A stretch of 64,000 bases of DNA from BMS3BBIN04 sp964552465 (GCA_964552465.1 CAZKGR010000015.1:16993-80992); one strand, 5' to 3'. Positions 53,266 to 62,334 are shown, counted from the first letter of the stretch. Notes: generated by a model from the sequence alone, not told the origin. Translations and numbers: made by a program.

Positions 53266-53903
53266 TAGAAACTCCCGCCCGCACGGATTGATATCACCAA
53301 GCGCCGTCCAAACTCTTCACTCCGTAACAACAGGTTTCGTTGTGCGGACGCGAACACGTTATACGCGACCACCGCCGGAATCGCGGCGAACAAACCCATC
53401 GCCGTTGCGATCAACGCTTCCGCGATACCCGGCCCGACGACTTCCAGCGCTGGCTGGCCCTGCATAGCGCCAAGCCGCAGGAACGCCACCATCACGCCCC
53501 AGACCGTACCGAGCAATCCGACGAATGGTGCCGTCGAAGCGATAATTGCCAACAATGGCAACCCGCGCTCACCATCGACACGTAACGCATTCCGTTCGAT
53601 ATCGAAGATTTCCGCCCATGACGAAGCGTCGTTCTTCCCCAACCGCAGCATTTCACGTTCAGACGCCAGATACACCTTCCCCGCTGGAGATTTGCGCTTG
53701 GCTTCCGCGATCCGGTGGACCTGCGTCGCGTCCAAACTGCCTCGCAGGGCTGTGAAAAAGTCGATGTCCGCGTTCTTAGCGGTGCGGAAGTAACGCCAAC
53801 GTTCGAGAACAACACCCCAGCTCAACACTGACACGGCGATCAGCAAAAACAGGATCGATTGGTTAACCGGGCTGGAATCCCGGACAATGGTCCACATGTC
53901 CAT
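53265..53903 (-). CDS. tolQ: TolQ/ExbB-family proton channel
   Basis: 212 residues. The membrane segment is SILFLLIAVSVLSWGVVLER, then LLAIIASTAPFVGLLGTVWG and ALIATAMGLFAAIPAVVAYNVF. The FVGLLGTVWGVM core and the IPAVVAYN block mark TolQ. It starts the order tolQ-tolR-tolA-like-tolB with overlapping genes. GAGG precedes the ATG at 53903; an earlier in-frame TTG is at 53918. Confidence 0.88.
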   Translation of the reverse strand: MDMWTIVRDSSPVNQSILFLLIAVSVLSWGVVLERWRYFRTAKNADIDFFTALRGSLDATQVHRIAEAKRKSPAGKVYLASEREMLRLGKNDASSWAEIFDIERNALRVDGERGLPLLAIIASTAPFVGLLGTVWGVMVAFLRLGAMQGQPALEVVGPGIAEALIATAMGLFAAIPAVVAYNVFASAQRNLLLRSEEFGRRLVISIRAGGSF

Positions 53904-54065
53904 GCGAAATGTCCTCAATCATGGTGGAGAGTTGAGTGGAAAGTAGCCCACTCACGAGAGCGGGGCAACGGGGAACCGGGACCAACCCCAGCACCCGAAG
54001 TTTTTTTGGTGCGTTCGTTTCACGCTTTCACCAGCGAACACGGGTGGGAGTTGCATGAAGCAAAA

Positions 54066-54100
54066 TGAAAAGCCCCAGACATTTCTGCCTGGGGCTTGAA
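54066..54100 (-). terminator. rho-independent terminator after menA
   Basis: AAGCCCCAG and CTGGGGCTT with CAGAAATG between; the minus strand then reads TTTTCATTTT. Confidence 0.8.
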
Positions 54101-54107
54101 TTTGTGT

Positions 54108-54139
54108 TGCTCACAACTCAGAGCTCACAGCTCTAAGCT
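54108..54139 (+). repeat. dispersed direct repeat family G, copy 2
   Basis: TGCTCACAACTCAGAGCTC and so on, lying between the menA stop (54148) and its terminator. Confidence 0.6.
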
Positions 54140-54147
54140 GATCTCGC

Positions 54148-55080
54148 TCACACCCAGTAGCCGATCACGATACCGACTGTCAGCAGAATACCGAACTGGA
54201 AATGAAGCTGGGCGGTCATGACATCGACCATCGCCAGATGACTACGTTCATGCTTCAACGATTCCTGGATCACCTTGTTGACCTTCAACGCCGCCGGGAT
54301 CGAAATAAACGGCAGCAGCGCCCAGATCGGCATCATCTTGAACACGACCAGTGCGACCAGCACCACGTACGCGCTATAGAGCATACCCGCATACACAATC
54401 CGTGCCTTCTTGCGTCCGACAAGGCTGGCCTGCGTGTGGTAACCCGACTCGTTATCGTCCTCGATGTCACGCAGGTTGTTCGCATACAGAATTGCTGCGA
54501 CAAGGAAACCTACAGGTAAACTAATCAACAACGGCGCAATCGTCAGGTTGCCTACCTGTACCATCCACTGCAACTGCCCGACCTGCACAAAGTGCGCACC
54601 CCAAACCATTAACGGGCCCATCAGGGTAAACACGATAAACTCACCCAACGCATGGTACTTGTACCCCACCGGACCGGCAGTGTAGAAGTATCCGCCCGCA
54701 ATGCCAGCGATACCAAACATGACTATCGGCCATCCGGTGGTCAACCACAGGTACACACCGATTATGAATGCGCCCGCAAACGCGATGATCCCGCCGGTCA
54801 GTACATCTTTCGGCAGCATCGTCTTTTCTACGAGGATGCGACTGCCGCCGAATGTCTCCTCACGGTCCACACCCTTGGTATAATCGAAATAATCGCTGAT
54901 CAAGTTGGTCCCGGCATGAACCAGCACACCACCGATCAACGCGGCAACGAACAAGACTACGTTCACGTGACCAGTCTGATAAAACGCTAACGCAGTCCCC
55001 AGCAGAATCGGGGTTGCGGATGCTGTAAACGAGAACGGCCGTGCCGCTCTGAACCACAGGGAAAAGGGGTAGCGTGCCAC
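54148..55080 (-). CDS. menA: 1,4-dihydroxy-2-naphthoate polyprenyltransferase
   Basis: 310 residues with eight or nine membrane helices. The first aspartate motif is NLISDYFDYTKGVDREETFG; the second is LYANNLRDIEDDNESGYHT. These bind prenyl diphosphate through Mg in UbiA-family enzymes, and the DYFDYxxGVD wording is MenA-like. It joins the isoprenoid tail to the naphthoate ring, forming demethylmenaquinone at the inner membrane. The start is GTG at 55080 with GGAG seven bases before. No other men genes are adjacent. Confidence 0.88.
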   Translation of the reverse strand: MARYPFSLWFRAARPFSFTASATPILLGTALAFYQTGHVNVVLFVAALIGGVLVHAGTNLISDYFDYTKGVDREETFGGSRILVEKTMLPKDVLTGGIIAFAGAFIIGVYLWLTTGWPIVMFGIAGIAGGYFYTAGPVGYKYHALGEFIVFTLMGPLMVWGAHFVQVGQLQWMVQVGNLTIAPLLISLPVGFLVAAILYANNLRDIEDDNESGYHTQASLVGRKKARIVYAGMLYSAYVVLVALVVFKMMPIWALLPFISIPAALKVNKVIQESLKHERSHLAMVDVMTAQLHFQFGILLTVGIVIGYWV

Positions 55081-55375
55081 TACTAACTCCTGAATTGATG
55101 AATCGAATCGTTGCCAAACCAGAAGATTCCAAACACGTTCAACTGCGTGGAATCACACGCAAATGTAAGCCGAGCAAACTGGGTAACAAACGGCTATTTA
55201 CCCAAGAGAGACATATTTGAGATCGTTATTAGTCACCAGATAGAACACACCTGCAAGAATGCTACTCTGAAGCAAACTTCCTAGTTCCACTCGCCGCTTT
55301 TGACTTTGAGCAAAACAGTTTCCCATCAACCTCCCTAGCTTGTTGAATCCAACACATAAATCCGAGGGGGTCGTT

Positions 55376-56611
55376 GTGAAACGTCTGCTTTTCCACACCG
55401 TTATTGTGTTCAGCACGTTCGCGTTGCTTGCCGGAGTAGCCATCGCGCAGGATTGCGTCGAATGCCATGCTGAAGTCACACCCGGCGCTGTAACCGATTG
55501 GCAAATCAGTAAACACTCACAGGAAGGTGTCAGCTGTGACGCCTGCCACGGGGACGGACATACTTCAGCTGATGACGTTGCGAACGTCAGCTTGCCAACA
55601 CCTGAAACCTGTGCCAACTGTCATGAAGATCGGGTTGACCAGTACATGGCCGGCAAGCATTCACTCGCTTGGGCGGCGATGAAGGCCATGCCGACGATTC
55701 ACTGGAATCCGTCCGAGCTGATTGATGGTCAAAAAGGCTGCGGTGGTTGCCACAAAATCGGCGCTAAATCCGAAGAGCAGATAGCTGAGTTGAAGGCAGA
55801 TGGTCACATCTACGGTAACGCGTCCTGCGACGCATGCCACACACGTCACACCTTCTCCGTGGAAGAAGCTCGTCAGCCGGAAGCGTGTAAAACCTGCCAT
55901 ATGGGATTCGACCACCCGCAGTGGGAGATGTATTCTTCCTCCAAGCACGGTGTGCGCAACGACCTGATTCAGAAGGGTATCCTTCCGGAGAATGCCTCGG
56001 CACCGACATGCCAGACATGCCACATGCCGGACGGTAACCACGAAGTCCGTACCGCGTGGGGATTCCTCGGTGTGCGTCTACCACTACCGGAAGACCCAGA
56101 ATGGGCAGCTGACCAAGTCACCATCCTGCAAGCGCTGGGTGTACTCGACCTCGAAGGCAATCCGACCGCGTTGGTGGATGTCGTCGCGGCCGCTGATGTC
56201 GCACGTCTGACTCAGGAAGCGTTCGACGCCGAACGTAACAAGATGATCGCGGTATGCTCAGATTGTCACTCAGAAAACTTCGCCGTCGGTGAGCTGGAAA
56301 AAGGCGATCAGATGATCCGCCAGGCCGACCATTTGATGGCCCAGGCGATTCGCACCGTTGCTGGTTTGTACGAGGACGGCACCATCGTCAAGCACGATGC
56401 CTACCCGATGGACTTCCCGCTGCTGCTTACCTTCTACGATGCGCCTACTGCAATCGAACAGAAGCTGCATGTCATGTACCTCAAGCACCGCATGCGCACT
56501 TTCCAGGGCGCATTCCACCAGAGCCCGGACTACTCGCTGTGGTACGGCTGGGCAGAAATGAAGATGGATCTGGCCGAGATCACGGAGCTGGCTGAAAACA
56601 TGCGCCACTAA
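55376..56611 (+). CDS. octaheme c-type cytochrome, hydroxylamine oxidoreductase-like
   Basis: 411 residues. The signal peptide is VIVFSTFALLAGVAIAQ. Eight CxxCH motifs bind covalent hemes, at residues 27, 54, 79, 122, 151, 171, 212 and 294. His residues between them (SKHSQEGVSC, AGKHSLAWAAM, SSSKHGVRND) suit distal ligation. The spacing and the helical tail AFHQSPDYSLWYGWAEMKMD fit the HAO family of periplasmic octaheme enzymes (hydroxylamine oxidation or nitrite reduction). GTG at 55376 follows GAGGGGG; the frame opens 12 codons upstream. Whether it oxidises hydroxylamine or reduces nitrite cannot be told from the sequence. No nrfH- or c-type quinol partner gene adjoins; quinol linkage through menaquinone is inferred. 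Confidence 0.8.
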   Translation: MKRLLFHTVIVFSTFALLAGVAIAQDCVECHAEVTPGAVTDWQISKHSQEGVSCDACHGDGHTSADDVANVSLPTPETCANCHEDRVDQYMAGKHSLAWAAMKAMPTIHWNPSELIDGQKGCGGCHKIGAKSEEQIAELKADGHIYGNASCDACHTRHTFSVEEARQPEACKTCHMGFDHPQWEMYSSSKHGVRNDLIQKGILPENASAPTCQTCHMPDGNHEVRTAWGFLGVRLPLPEDPEWAADQVTILQALGVLDLEGNPTALVDVVAAADVARLTQEAFDAERNKMIAVCSDCHSENFAVGELEKGDQMIRQADHLMAQAIRTVAGLYEDGTIVKHDAYPMDFPLLLTFYDAPTAIEQKLHVMYLKHRMRTFQGAFHQSPDYSLWYGWAEMKMDLAEITELAENMRH

Positions 56612-56640
56612 GGCTGGCATGATTATTTGAGCTTAAAGAA

Positions 56641-56670
56641 AACCCCTGTGGTACATTGCCACAGGGGTTT
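56641..56670. terminator. bidirectional terminator
   Basis: AACCCCTGTGG and CCACAGGGGTT form an 11-base stem between the convergent cytochrome and SUI1 genes, followed by T-rich sequence and preceded by AAAG AAA. Confidence 0.8.
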
Positions 56671-56696
56671 GTTGTTCTCATCTGACTATTGTGCTT

Positions 56697-57026
56697 TCAC
56701 GCGCCGCGAACCCGTAACCCTTCACGCGTAAGAACTTCACGCACCTTCGTGCGCTGATCACCCTGGATTTCGACGATCGTACCCTTGGTCGTGCCACCCA
56801 CACCACACGCTGACTTCAGCTTTTTTCCCAGCTGTTTGGCATGATCAGGATTAACACCGCGAATTTCGACAATCGTCACCGTCTTCCCGCGGCGCCCCTT
56901 TTTCTCCAGACGCAACACAGCTTCGATGTTGCCGGATGGTTCGGACGAACTGTTATCATCCCGAGGTTCTGGTGTTACTGAACCTGTCGAGTATACCAAG
57001 CCGTCTGATCCTGACTTCTTCGACAT
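56697..57026 (-). CDS. SUI1/eIF1-like translation factor (YciH family)
   Basis: 109 residues. The C-terminal two-thirds is the SUI1 fold: AVLRLEKKGRRGKTVTIVEI, GVNPDHAKQLGKKLKSACGV, GGTTKGTIVEIQGDQRTKVR. The N-terminus (SKKSGSDGLVYSTGS) is the extension typical of bacterial YciH. These proteins bind the small ribosomal subunit and can raise the accuracy of start selection. The gene stands alone. Confidence 0.88.
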   Translation of the reverse strand: MSKKSGSDGLVYSTGSVTPEPRDDNSSSEPSGNIEAVLRLEKKGRRGKTVTIVEIRGVNPDHAKQLGKKLKSACGVGGTTKGTIVEIQGDQRTKVREVLTREGLRVRGA

Positions 57027-57092
57027 AACGGAACTCGTGATCTTGATTAACTGGAAACTGGTTAACAGGATGTCGCAATGTGAGCAAACACC

Positions 57093-58343
57093 TCATCTAC
57101 CGGTGATGGCAACAATCGCCTTCTGAGCTTCGGCACGAACCAGCGTGTCAGGATCATTCAACAATTTCTGCAAATCCGGCAAAGCTGCCCTCGCCGGTGG
57201 TCCGATTTCTGCGAGCACCCGTGCCGCGCCAGATTTACGATAGACATCGCTTGATCGTAACTGCTGGATCATCTCACCAACAACTTCTTCGCCGAGAACG
57301 GCCAGCGCCTGAACTACCGCCATCCGTACTTCCACACGCGTGTCGCTCAATCCCGTGATCAGGTTTGTCTTGGCTGTGAGTGCAAGCGACGAGAAAGTTC
57401 CGATCACACGGGCAGCGCCTTGTCGTGAACGCCATTTCTTGTCCGTTAGAGCGTTGATCAGTTCCTTACCACCGACCGGACCGATGCGAATCAACGCCTG
57501 CACTACTTCCTCATGAACCTGTTCGTCTGATTCCCGTAACGCATGCACCAGGTTCTGATACACTGGAATCGCCATCGATCCAGCAGCACCCAACGCCTTG
57601 GCCGCTTCAATCCGAACCCGGGGATCATCATCACGCAGTGCGGAACTGAGCGGATCAAGAGTCAAAGGAACCGTCTGATCATTAACTCCGGCCAGCACCT
57701 GGCAAGCCATAAGACGGTGACCAACATCCCCGTCCTCCAACCAAGGCATCATCGCACTCACCGCCGCCTCACCCATCTGGCTTAATGCGATTATCGCTTC
57801 CGAACGAGTTCGTTCTCGCTCCATCGCTTCCATGATCATTGGGATATGTTCTTCCGCAGTCGTGCCGATACTACCCAACGCATACAACAAATTGACCTGT
57901 GTGCTAAGGTCAGAAGCACGCATCAAATCGGCCAGTTTGTCCATCGCCGGCGCAGCTGCCAATCCGATCCCGCCCAGCGCGAATGCTGCCAAGGACACCC
58001 GTTCCTCATCAATCTCATCCAGCTCTTCGATCAGCAATGGAACCATGTCCGCTGCACCCGGACCGATCAATTCAATCGCTGTAGCCAAACGGTAATGCGA
58101 ATCGGCATTCGGATTGTCCTTCCACGCTTCCTTTATCCACGGCACACCTGCCTCACCTGCCTCGACAACGGATGTCAAATGCTTGTCGAATACACGGTCA
58201 TCCTCGGTCAGCAGCATCCGGTCGATATGGCTGCTAACACCCATATTATTAACAACCGGCTCCTGATCCACCGAACAGCCTGAAAGGAATGCGAACAGAA
58301 ACATTGTCATGAAAAGAAAAGGAAGATGGGATGAACGCTTCAT
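57093..58343 (-). CDS. HEAT-repeat lipoprotein
   Basis: 416 residues. A lipoprotein signal with lipobox LSGC (MTMFLFAFLSGC) should give a lipid-anchored periplasmic protein. The rest is about nine HEAT-like helical pairs, for example DEERVSLAAFALGGIGLAAA, DDDPRVRIEAAKALGAAGSM, SRQGAARVIGTFSSLALTAK and VRAEAQKAIVAITGR. Such scaffolds bind other proteins; a ligand is not evident. The ATG at 58343 was selected because GAGGG lies six bases upstream and begins the signal peptide; the frame is open from 58370. Confidence 0.8.
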   Translation of the reverse strand: MKRSSHLPFLFMTMFLFAFLSGCSVDQEPVVNNMGVSSHIDRMLLTEDDRVFDKHLTSVVEAGEAGVPWIKEAWKDNPNADSHYRLATAIELIGPGAADMVPLLIEELDEIDEERVSLAAFALGGIGLAAAPAMDKLADLMRASDLSTQVNLLYALGSIGTTAEEHIPMIMEAMERERTRSEAIIALSQMGEAAVSAMMPWLEDGDVGHRLMACQVLAGVNDQTVPLTLDPLSSALRDDDPRVRIEAAKALGAAGSMAIPVYQNLVHALRESDEQVHEEVVQALIRIGPVGGKELINALTDKKWRSRQGAARVIGTFSSLALTAKTNLITGLSDTRVEVRMAVVQALAVLGEEVVGEMIQQLRSSDVYRKSGAARVLAEIGPPARAALPDLQKLLNDPDTLVRAEAQKAIVAITGR

Positions 58344-58648
58344 GGAACCCTCAGGTTGACGGATAAGCATTTTGAACGTGGGGAATCGCTCAAATGCCTA
58401 CATCGTCTAGGCCAAATTGCATGATTATCAATACTGATAGAATAGGGATGTACTGCGTGCTCTCCCCCGCCAAGTGAAACTCAGGCTGTCCGCCCGGAAC
58501 ACGCATAACAAGTATACAACCCGCGCACCGAACGCTCCAATGCCTGACACCATCCATTTTACTACGGGATGAGATCCCCTGACCCGAACTCAGAATTGAA
58601 TCCAATACAGGATTGCAAGCTGCCAACGGTTTTCCCTTACCTTCAGCC

Positions 58649-59890
58649 ATGCGATCCTGGTACCTGAACCTGCAACAACCCTCCGACCAACTGAGACTGC
58701 GATTCATGCTCGCAACCTCATTGGCCGGCCCGACAATGGCAATCATCCGTTTCGGGGAAGTCATCGCACGCAAGTCCCTCGAAGCCGACCCCCTGATGGT
58801 CACCCTGATCACCATGGTTATGCCGGTCGCCAGCCTGGCTGCCTTGTGGACCGGTCAAATGCTCGCCGGACGTGACCAACGACCGTTCATCCTCATCGCC
58901 GGTATGATCAGCAGTCTCGCCTTGATGAGCGGCATCTTCCTGACCAACATCTACCATCTACTCTGGATGTTCGTCTTCTATTTCCTGCCGTTCACGGTTC
59001 AGCTCACCGGTCAAAATCGCATTCTGCAGCAGCATGTCGCACGTGACAAACAGGGCGGACTATTCGGATTATCAAACGGTCTACGCGAAGCGACAGGCGC
59101 CGTCGTCTCGCTCGCCGCCGGGTATTACATGGACCTGCACACCGGTGGCTTCAAGCACGTTTTCCTCTTCGCCGGAGTATTCAACCTCATCTCGACCTTC
59201 GTCTACGCCTCAATGCCGACTCGCGCCGAACGGTCTGGCCAGCTTGAGCGTATTCGGATCGACAGGATTCTGCAACCGCTGCGAGATGTGGTCGCCCTGC
59301 TCAAACGTCGGACCGATTTCTTCCGCTTCGAGATGGGATTCATGGTCTACGGAATCGCGTTTATGACCACCTTACCGGTCGTGCCGCTGTTCCTCGTTGA
59401 TGAACTCGGTCTCGATTACACAACCATTGGTTTCGCGCGCGGGACACTGTTTCAGCTGGTAATCATCCCGTCGATCTGGCTGTTTGGACGCTGGTTCGAC
59501 CGCCTTCCTGTCCACGGCCTAGCTGCGAGGGTGTTCACCCTACTCGCCGGATTCCCTGTGCTGCTGATCTGTGCGAAGCTGGTGCCGACACTAATGATAC
59601 CGTTTGTCTACGCCGCGTTCATCGTCTTCGGAATCGCGATGGGCGGGGTTGTCCTGCTCTGGAATATCTCAAGCGTGCGCTTTGCTGCCGACGAGGACGC
59701 TGGCATATACCAGAGCGTGCATCTTGCAGCGATGGGTGTGCGCGGGATGTTTGCGCCGCTGCTCGCCTACCTGGTGATGAACCTTTTCGGCGCGATCACA
59801 GCCCTCGTTTTTGCCTCCGCGATGTGGGTCCTCTCCGGCCTGATCATGCAGCTCCTGCAGCGGTATGATGGTGAGAGAGACGGGATATGA
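58649..59890 (+). CDS. major facilitator superfamily transporter
   Basis: 413 residues with about twelve membrane helices (LIAGMISSLALMSGIFLTNI, YVFYFLPFTVQL-like stretches, AFIVFGIAMGGVVLLWNISS). Between helices 2 and 3 it has GQMLAGRDQRPFI, the place of the MFS motif A. GFARGTLFQLVIIPSIWLFG and GAITALVFASAMWVLSGL match the second half. The substrate is unknown; the lack of nearby pathway genes gives no clue. The ATG at 58649 is the first plausible start, though no clear Shine-Dalgarno is seen. Confidence 0.75.
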   Translation: MRSWYLNLQQPSDQLRLRFMLATSLAGPTMAIIRFGEVIARKSLEADPLMVTLITMVMPVASLAALWTGQMLAGRDQRPFILIAGMISSLALMSGIFLTNIYHLLWMFVFYFLPFTVQLTGQNRILQQHVARDKQGGLFGLSNGLREATGAVVSLAAGYYMDLHTGGFKHVFLFAGVFNLISTFVYASMPTRAERSGQLERIRIDRILQPLRDVVALLKRRTDFFRFEMGFMVYGIAFMTTLPVVPLFLVDELGLDYTTIGFARGTLFQLVIIPSIWLFGRWFDRLPVHGLAARVFTLLAGFPVLLICAKLVPTLMIPFVYAAFIVFGIAMGGVVLLWNISSVRFAADEDAGIYQSVHLAAMGVRGMFAPLLAYLVMNLFGAITALVFASAMWVLSGLIMQLLQRYDGERDGI

Positions 59891-59893
59891 GAT

Positions 59894-59920
59894 GTAGCCC
59901 GGGTTCGTTGAACCCGGGGA
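59894..59920 (+). repeat. dispersed palindrome family D, copy 3
   Basis: TAGCCCGGGTTCGTTGAACC and the closing CGGGGA arm. It begins four bases after the MFS stop. Confidence 0.8.
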
Positions 59921-59975
59921 GTGGGTTAAATCAGAGATGAGATCCGAGACTCGAGAACCGAGAGACGGAGAGGGT

Positions 59976-60001
59976 GTAATCCTGAGCGAAGCGAAGGATC
60001 T
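59976..60001 (+). repeat. dispersed palindrome family A, copy
   Basis: CCTGAGCGAAGCGAAGG, full core. Confidence 0.8.
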
Positions 60002-60122
60002 ACTTCCCATGTACGCTGATTTTGCTGCGTGGAATAAGGTTGTGCATGCATTTGTTTGAGGTGATATCCTACGCGCGCCAACACATATTTCTATCTGCTA
60101 TCCTGTTTGATAATCGCTGACC

Positions 60123-60148
60123 AGATCCTTCGCTACGCTCAGGATGAC
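60123..60148 (-). repeat. dispersed palindrome family A, copy
   Basis: The complement reads CCTGAGCGTAGCGAAGG, one base from consensus. With the copy at 59976 it forms a large inverted pair. Confidence 0.8.
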
Positions 60149-60270
60149 TGCATGACACCTGGGTAGCGGAGACTACCTGGGCCACCCAGCAGTCCACGAG
60201 TTGCCTGACTCCGAACCAAACCTCTACCTTTCCGCGACTTATATCCCGAACAGTCCGGAAACACGACACG

Positions 60271-61164
60271 ATGCCCAACGACAACCGTCATCAAATAGGC
60301 CGTCTCGAACTGCCCGCTGATGAACTCCGTGACATCGCCAAGGATGTCCGGCGCGACATCCTGACCATGATCGCGAATGCCGGATCCGGGCACACGGGCG
60401 GATCATTGTCGGCATGCGATTTCCTGACCGCGATTGTCTTTCACGCGGCGAAGATCGACCCGCGCAACCCGTCTTGGGACGAACGCGATTTCTGGAACAT
60501 TTCCAACGCGCACATCAGCCCACTGATCTACAGCGTGATGGCGGAACGCGGTTATTTCCCGCTGTCCGAGCTGCTCGGTTTCCGTCAGCTCAAGGGCAAC
60601 TTGCAGGGGCATCCGTCCGCGCACGACACACCCGGCATCGAAGTGTCGGCTGGATCGTTGGGACAGGGACTGAGTGTCGCGGTCGGTGTGGCGATGGCGG
60701 CAAAGATGGATCAGCATCCGCGGCGAATATTCTGCTGCCTGGGTGACGGCGAACTTCAGGAAGGTCAGATCTGGGAAGCGGCGCTGGGCGCGGCGCACCA
60801 TCACCTCGACAACCTGACTGCGATTGTTGACTATAACGGCGTACAGATTGACGGGCAGGTCGAGGACGTCGTCGGCATTGCACCTTTGGTAGACAAATGG
60901 CACGCGTTCAACTGGCATGTGCTCGAGATTTACGGGCACGATATGGATCAGATCGTCGCTGCATTGGCTGAGGCTGACAAGTTGACCGACCGACCGACTG
61001 TCATCCTCGCTGACACTGTAATGGGCAAGGGCTGGCGCGACATCGAGGACGATTACCGTTGGCATGGTCGACCGGTCACTGTCGACGAAGCCAACACAGC
61101 ACTGATGCAGCTCGGCACCAACTACGAAGAGTGGCTGGAACGGTTGACTAGCAAGTCATCCTGA
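60271..61164 (+). CDS. transketolase, N-terminal subunit
   Basis: 297 residues, the thiamin-diphosphate-binding half. SGHTGGSLSACDFLTAIVFH and IEVSAGSLGQGLSVAVGVAM bind substrate and cofactor. GDGELQEGQIWEAALGAAHH and ending NLTAIVDYNG form the GDG-x(n)-N Mg/ThDP motif. Transketolase moves two-carbon units in the pentose phosphate route. Split transketolases (two genes) are common in archaea and many bacteria. The last residues SKSS and the TGA lie in a family A repeat, so the true C-terminus may be modified. The partner follows 131 bases later. Confidence 0.9.
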   Translation: MPNDNRHQIGRLELPADELRDIAKDVRRDILTMIANAGSGHTGGSLSACDFLTAIVFHAAKIDPRNPSWDERDFWNISNAHISPLIYSVMAERGYFPLSELLGFRQLKGNLQGHPSAHDTPGIEVSAGSLGQGLSVAVGVAMAAKMDQHPRRIFCCLGDGELQEGQIWEAALGAAHHHLDNLTAIVDYNGVQIDGQVEDVVGIAPLVDKWHAFNWHVLEIYGHDMDQIVAALAEADKLTDRPTVILADTVMGKGWRDIEDDYRWHGRPVTVDEANTALMQLGTNYEEWLERLTSKSS

Positions 61165-61180
61165 ACGAAGTGAAGGATCT
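61155..61180 (+). repeat. family A repeat carrying the transketolase-N stop codon
   Basis: CATCCTGAACGAAGTGAAGG. TGA at 61162-61164 is inside the repeat and is the stop codon of the preceding gene. Confidence 0.75.
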
Positions 61181-61254
61181 CGTAGTTAAACAATGCTGGT
61201 AATCCGCGTTGGCCAAGCCAACACCGGCAAGAATAGTAATCGTGTTTAAGTTGT

Positions 61255-61287
61255 TGCTCACAGCTCATCGCTCATAACTCATAACTG
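61255..61287 (+). repeat. dispersed direct repeat family G, copy 3
   Basis: TGCTCACAGCTCATCGCTCA and so on, ending eight bases before the ATG at 61296. Confidence 0.65.
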
Positions 61288-61295
61288 AAGTTCAA

Positions 61296-62237
61296 ATGCG
61301 ACAATTCGACCGTAAAAAGACACGCGAAGGCTGGGGACACGGCTTGATCGACCTCGGCGAAGCGCACGAAAACACCGTCGTGCTCGTCGGCGACAACGCG
61401 ATTTCATGCAACGTTGACACCTTCGCCGAACGTTGGCCCGAGCGCTTCTTCGAGATGGGCATCGCCGAGCAGCACATGGTCAATGTGTCCGCCGGACTCG
61501 CGTTGATGGGCAAGGTTCCGTTCTATGTAACGTACAGCGCGTTTGGCGTGGGGCGGGTGTTCGATCAACTGCGCGTTACGGTCGGTTATTCGTCATCCAA
61601 CGTCAAGATCGGCGGCGCGCATTCAGGACTCAGCGTCGGCCCAGATGGTGCCACGCACCAGATGATGGAAGACCTGGCATGCGTGCTGTCATTACCAAAT
61701 TTCACCGTGCTGACACCGGCCGATTACTGGGAGACGCGCAAGGCGGTCAAGGCCGCGTACGACATCAACGGACCGGTCTACATCCGCTTCGGACGTGAAT
61801 CAGTGCCAGTCGTCACGGAAGAATCGACGCCGTTTGAAGTCGGCAAAGCTCAGATCATGGCTGAAGGAAATGATGCAACCTGCATCGCCATCGGGACTAT
61901 GGTCGCCGAAGCGTTGCACGCACATGATAAACTCGCCGATGAAGGCATCGGTCTGCGAGTAATCAACATGTCAACCTTGAAACCGGTCGATGAAATTGCT
62001 ATCATCAACGCCGCGCGTGAAACGGGCGCGATTGTCCCCGCGGAAGAACACCAGATCCACGGCGGACTCGCATCGGTCGTCTCGCAAGTCGTCGCCAAGC
62101 AATCGCCAGTGCCAATGGATTACGTTGCCGTCATGGATCAGTACGGTCGTTCCGGCGACAGCGAGAAACTGCTGGACCTCTACGGCCTGCGCTGGTGGAC
62201 GATTGTTGAGAAAGTCAAGGCTTTGCTGCAGCGGTGA
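61296..62237 (+). CDS. transketolase, C-terminal subunit
   Basis: 313 residues, the pyrimidine-binding and C-terminal domains. RFFEMGIAEQHMVNVSAGLA carries the catalytic Glu that activates ThDP. VTYSAFGVGRVFDQLRVTVG and HSGLSVGPDGATHQMMEDLA follow, then the transketolase C-terminal fold (IINAARETGAIVPAEEHQIH). It forms a heterodimer or heterotetramer with the subunit encoded just upstream. Family G sequence occupies the place of a normal 5' leader and the ribosome-binding site is poor (GAAG). Confidence 0.9.
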   Translation: MRQFDRKKTREGWGHGLIDLGEAHENTVVLVGDNAISCNVDTFAERWPERFFEMGIAEQHMVNVSAGLALMGKVPFYVTYSAFGVGRVFDQLRVTVGYSSSNVKIGGAHSGLSVGPDGATHQMMEDLACVLSLPNFTVLTPADYWETRKAVKAAYDINGPVYIRFGRESVPVVTEESTPFEVGKAQIMAEGNDATCIAIGTMVAEALHAHDKLADEGIGLRVINMSTLKPVDEIAIINAARETGAIVPAEEHQIHGGLASVVSQVVAKQSPVPMDYVAVMDQYGRSGDSEKLLDLYGLRWWTIVEKVKALLQR

Positions 62238-62263
62238 GGCTGCTGACTATGATATTCCTCAGG

Positions 62264-62286
62264 CCCGTGCTTGCTTGCAAGCGCGG
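62264..62286. repeat. degenerate family B palindrome
   Basis: CCCGTGCTTGCTTGCAAGCG then CGG, with mismatches near the ends. Confidence 0.5.
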
Positions 62287-62334
62287 ATTTGCCAAAACCT
62301 GAGAAACTGGGGCATCGAAACAGGTTGGTGACAT

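Larger units (their letters stand above)
59891..60270. other. repeat-rich gap upstream of transketolase
   Basis: No gene. It holds a family D palindrome right after the MFS stop, two family A copies in opposite orientation about 120 bases apart, and a short GAGACC/GAGAACCGAGA low-complexity stretch. Confidence 0.6.

Noticed and set aside
59669..60010. Minus-strand frame starting MGSRSFASLRIT
   Set aside because: The start is a translated family A repeat and the rest is antisense to the MFS gene.
60271..62237. Frameshifted single transketolase gene
   Set aside because: Both halves have complete domain borders and their own start and stop, matching the known two-gene form.
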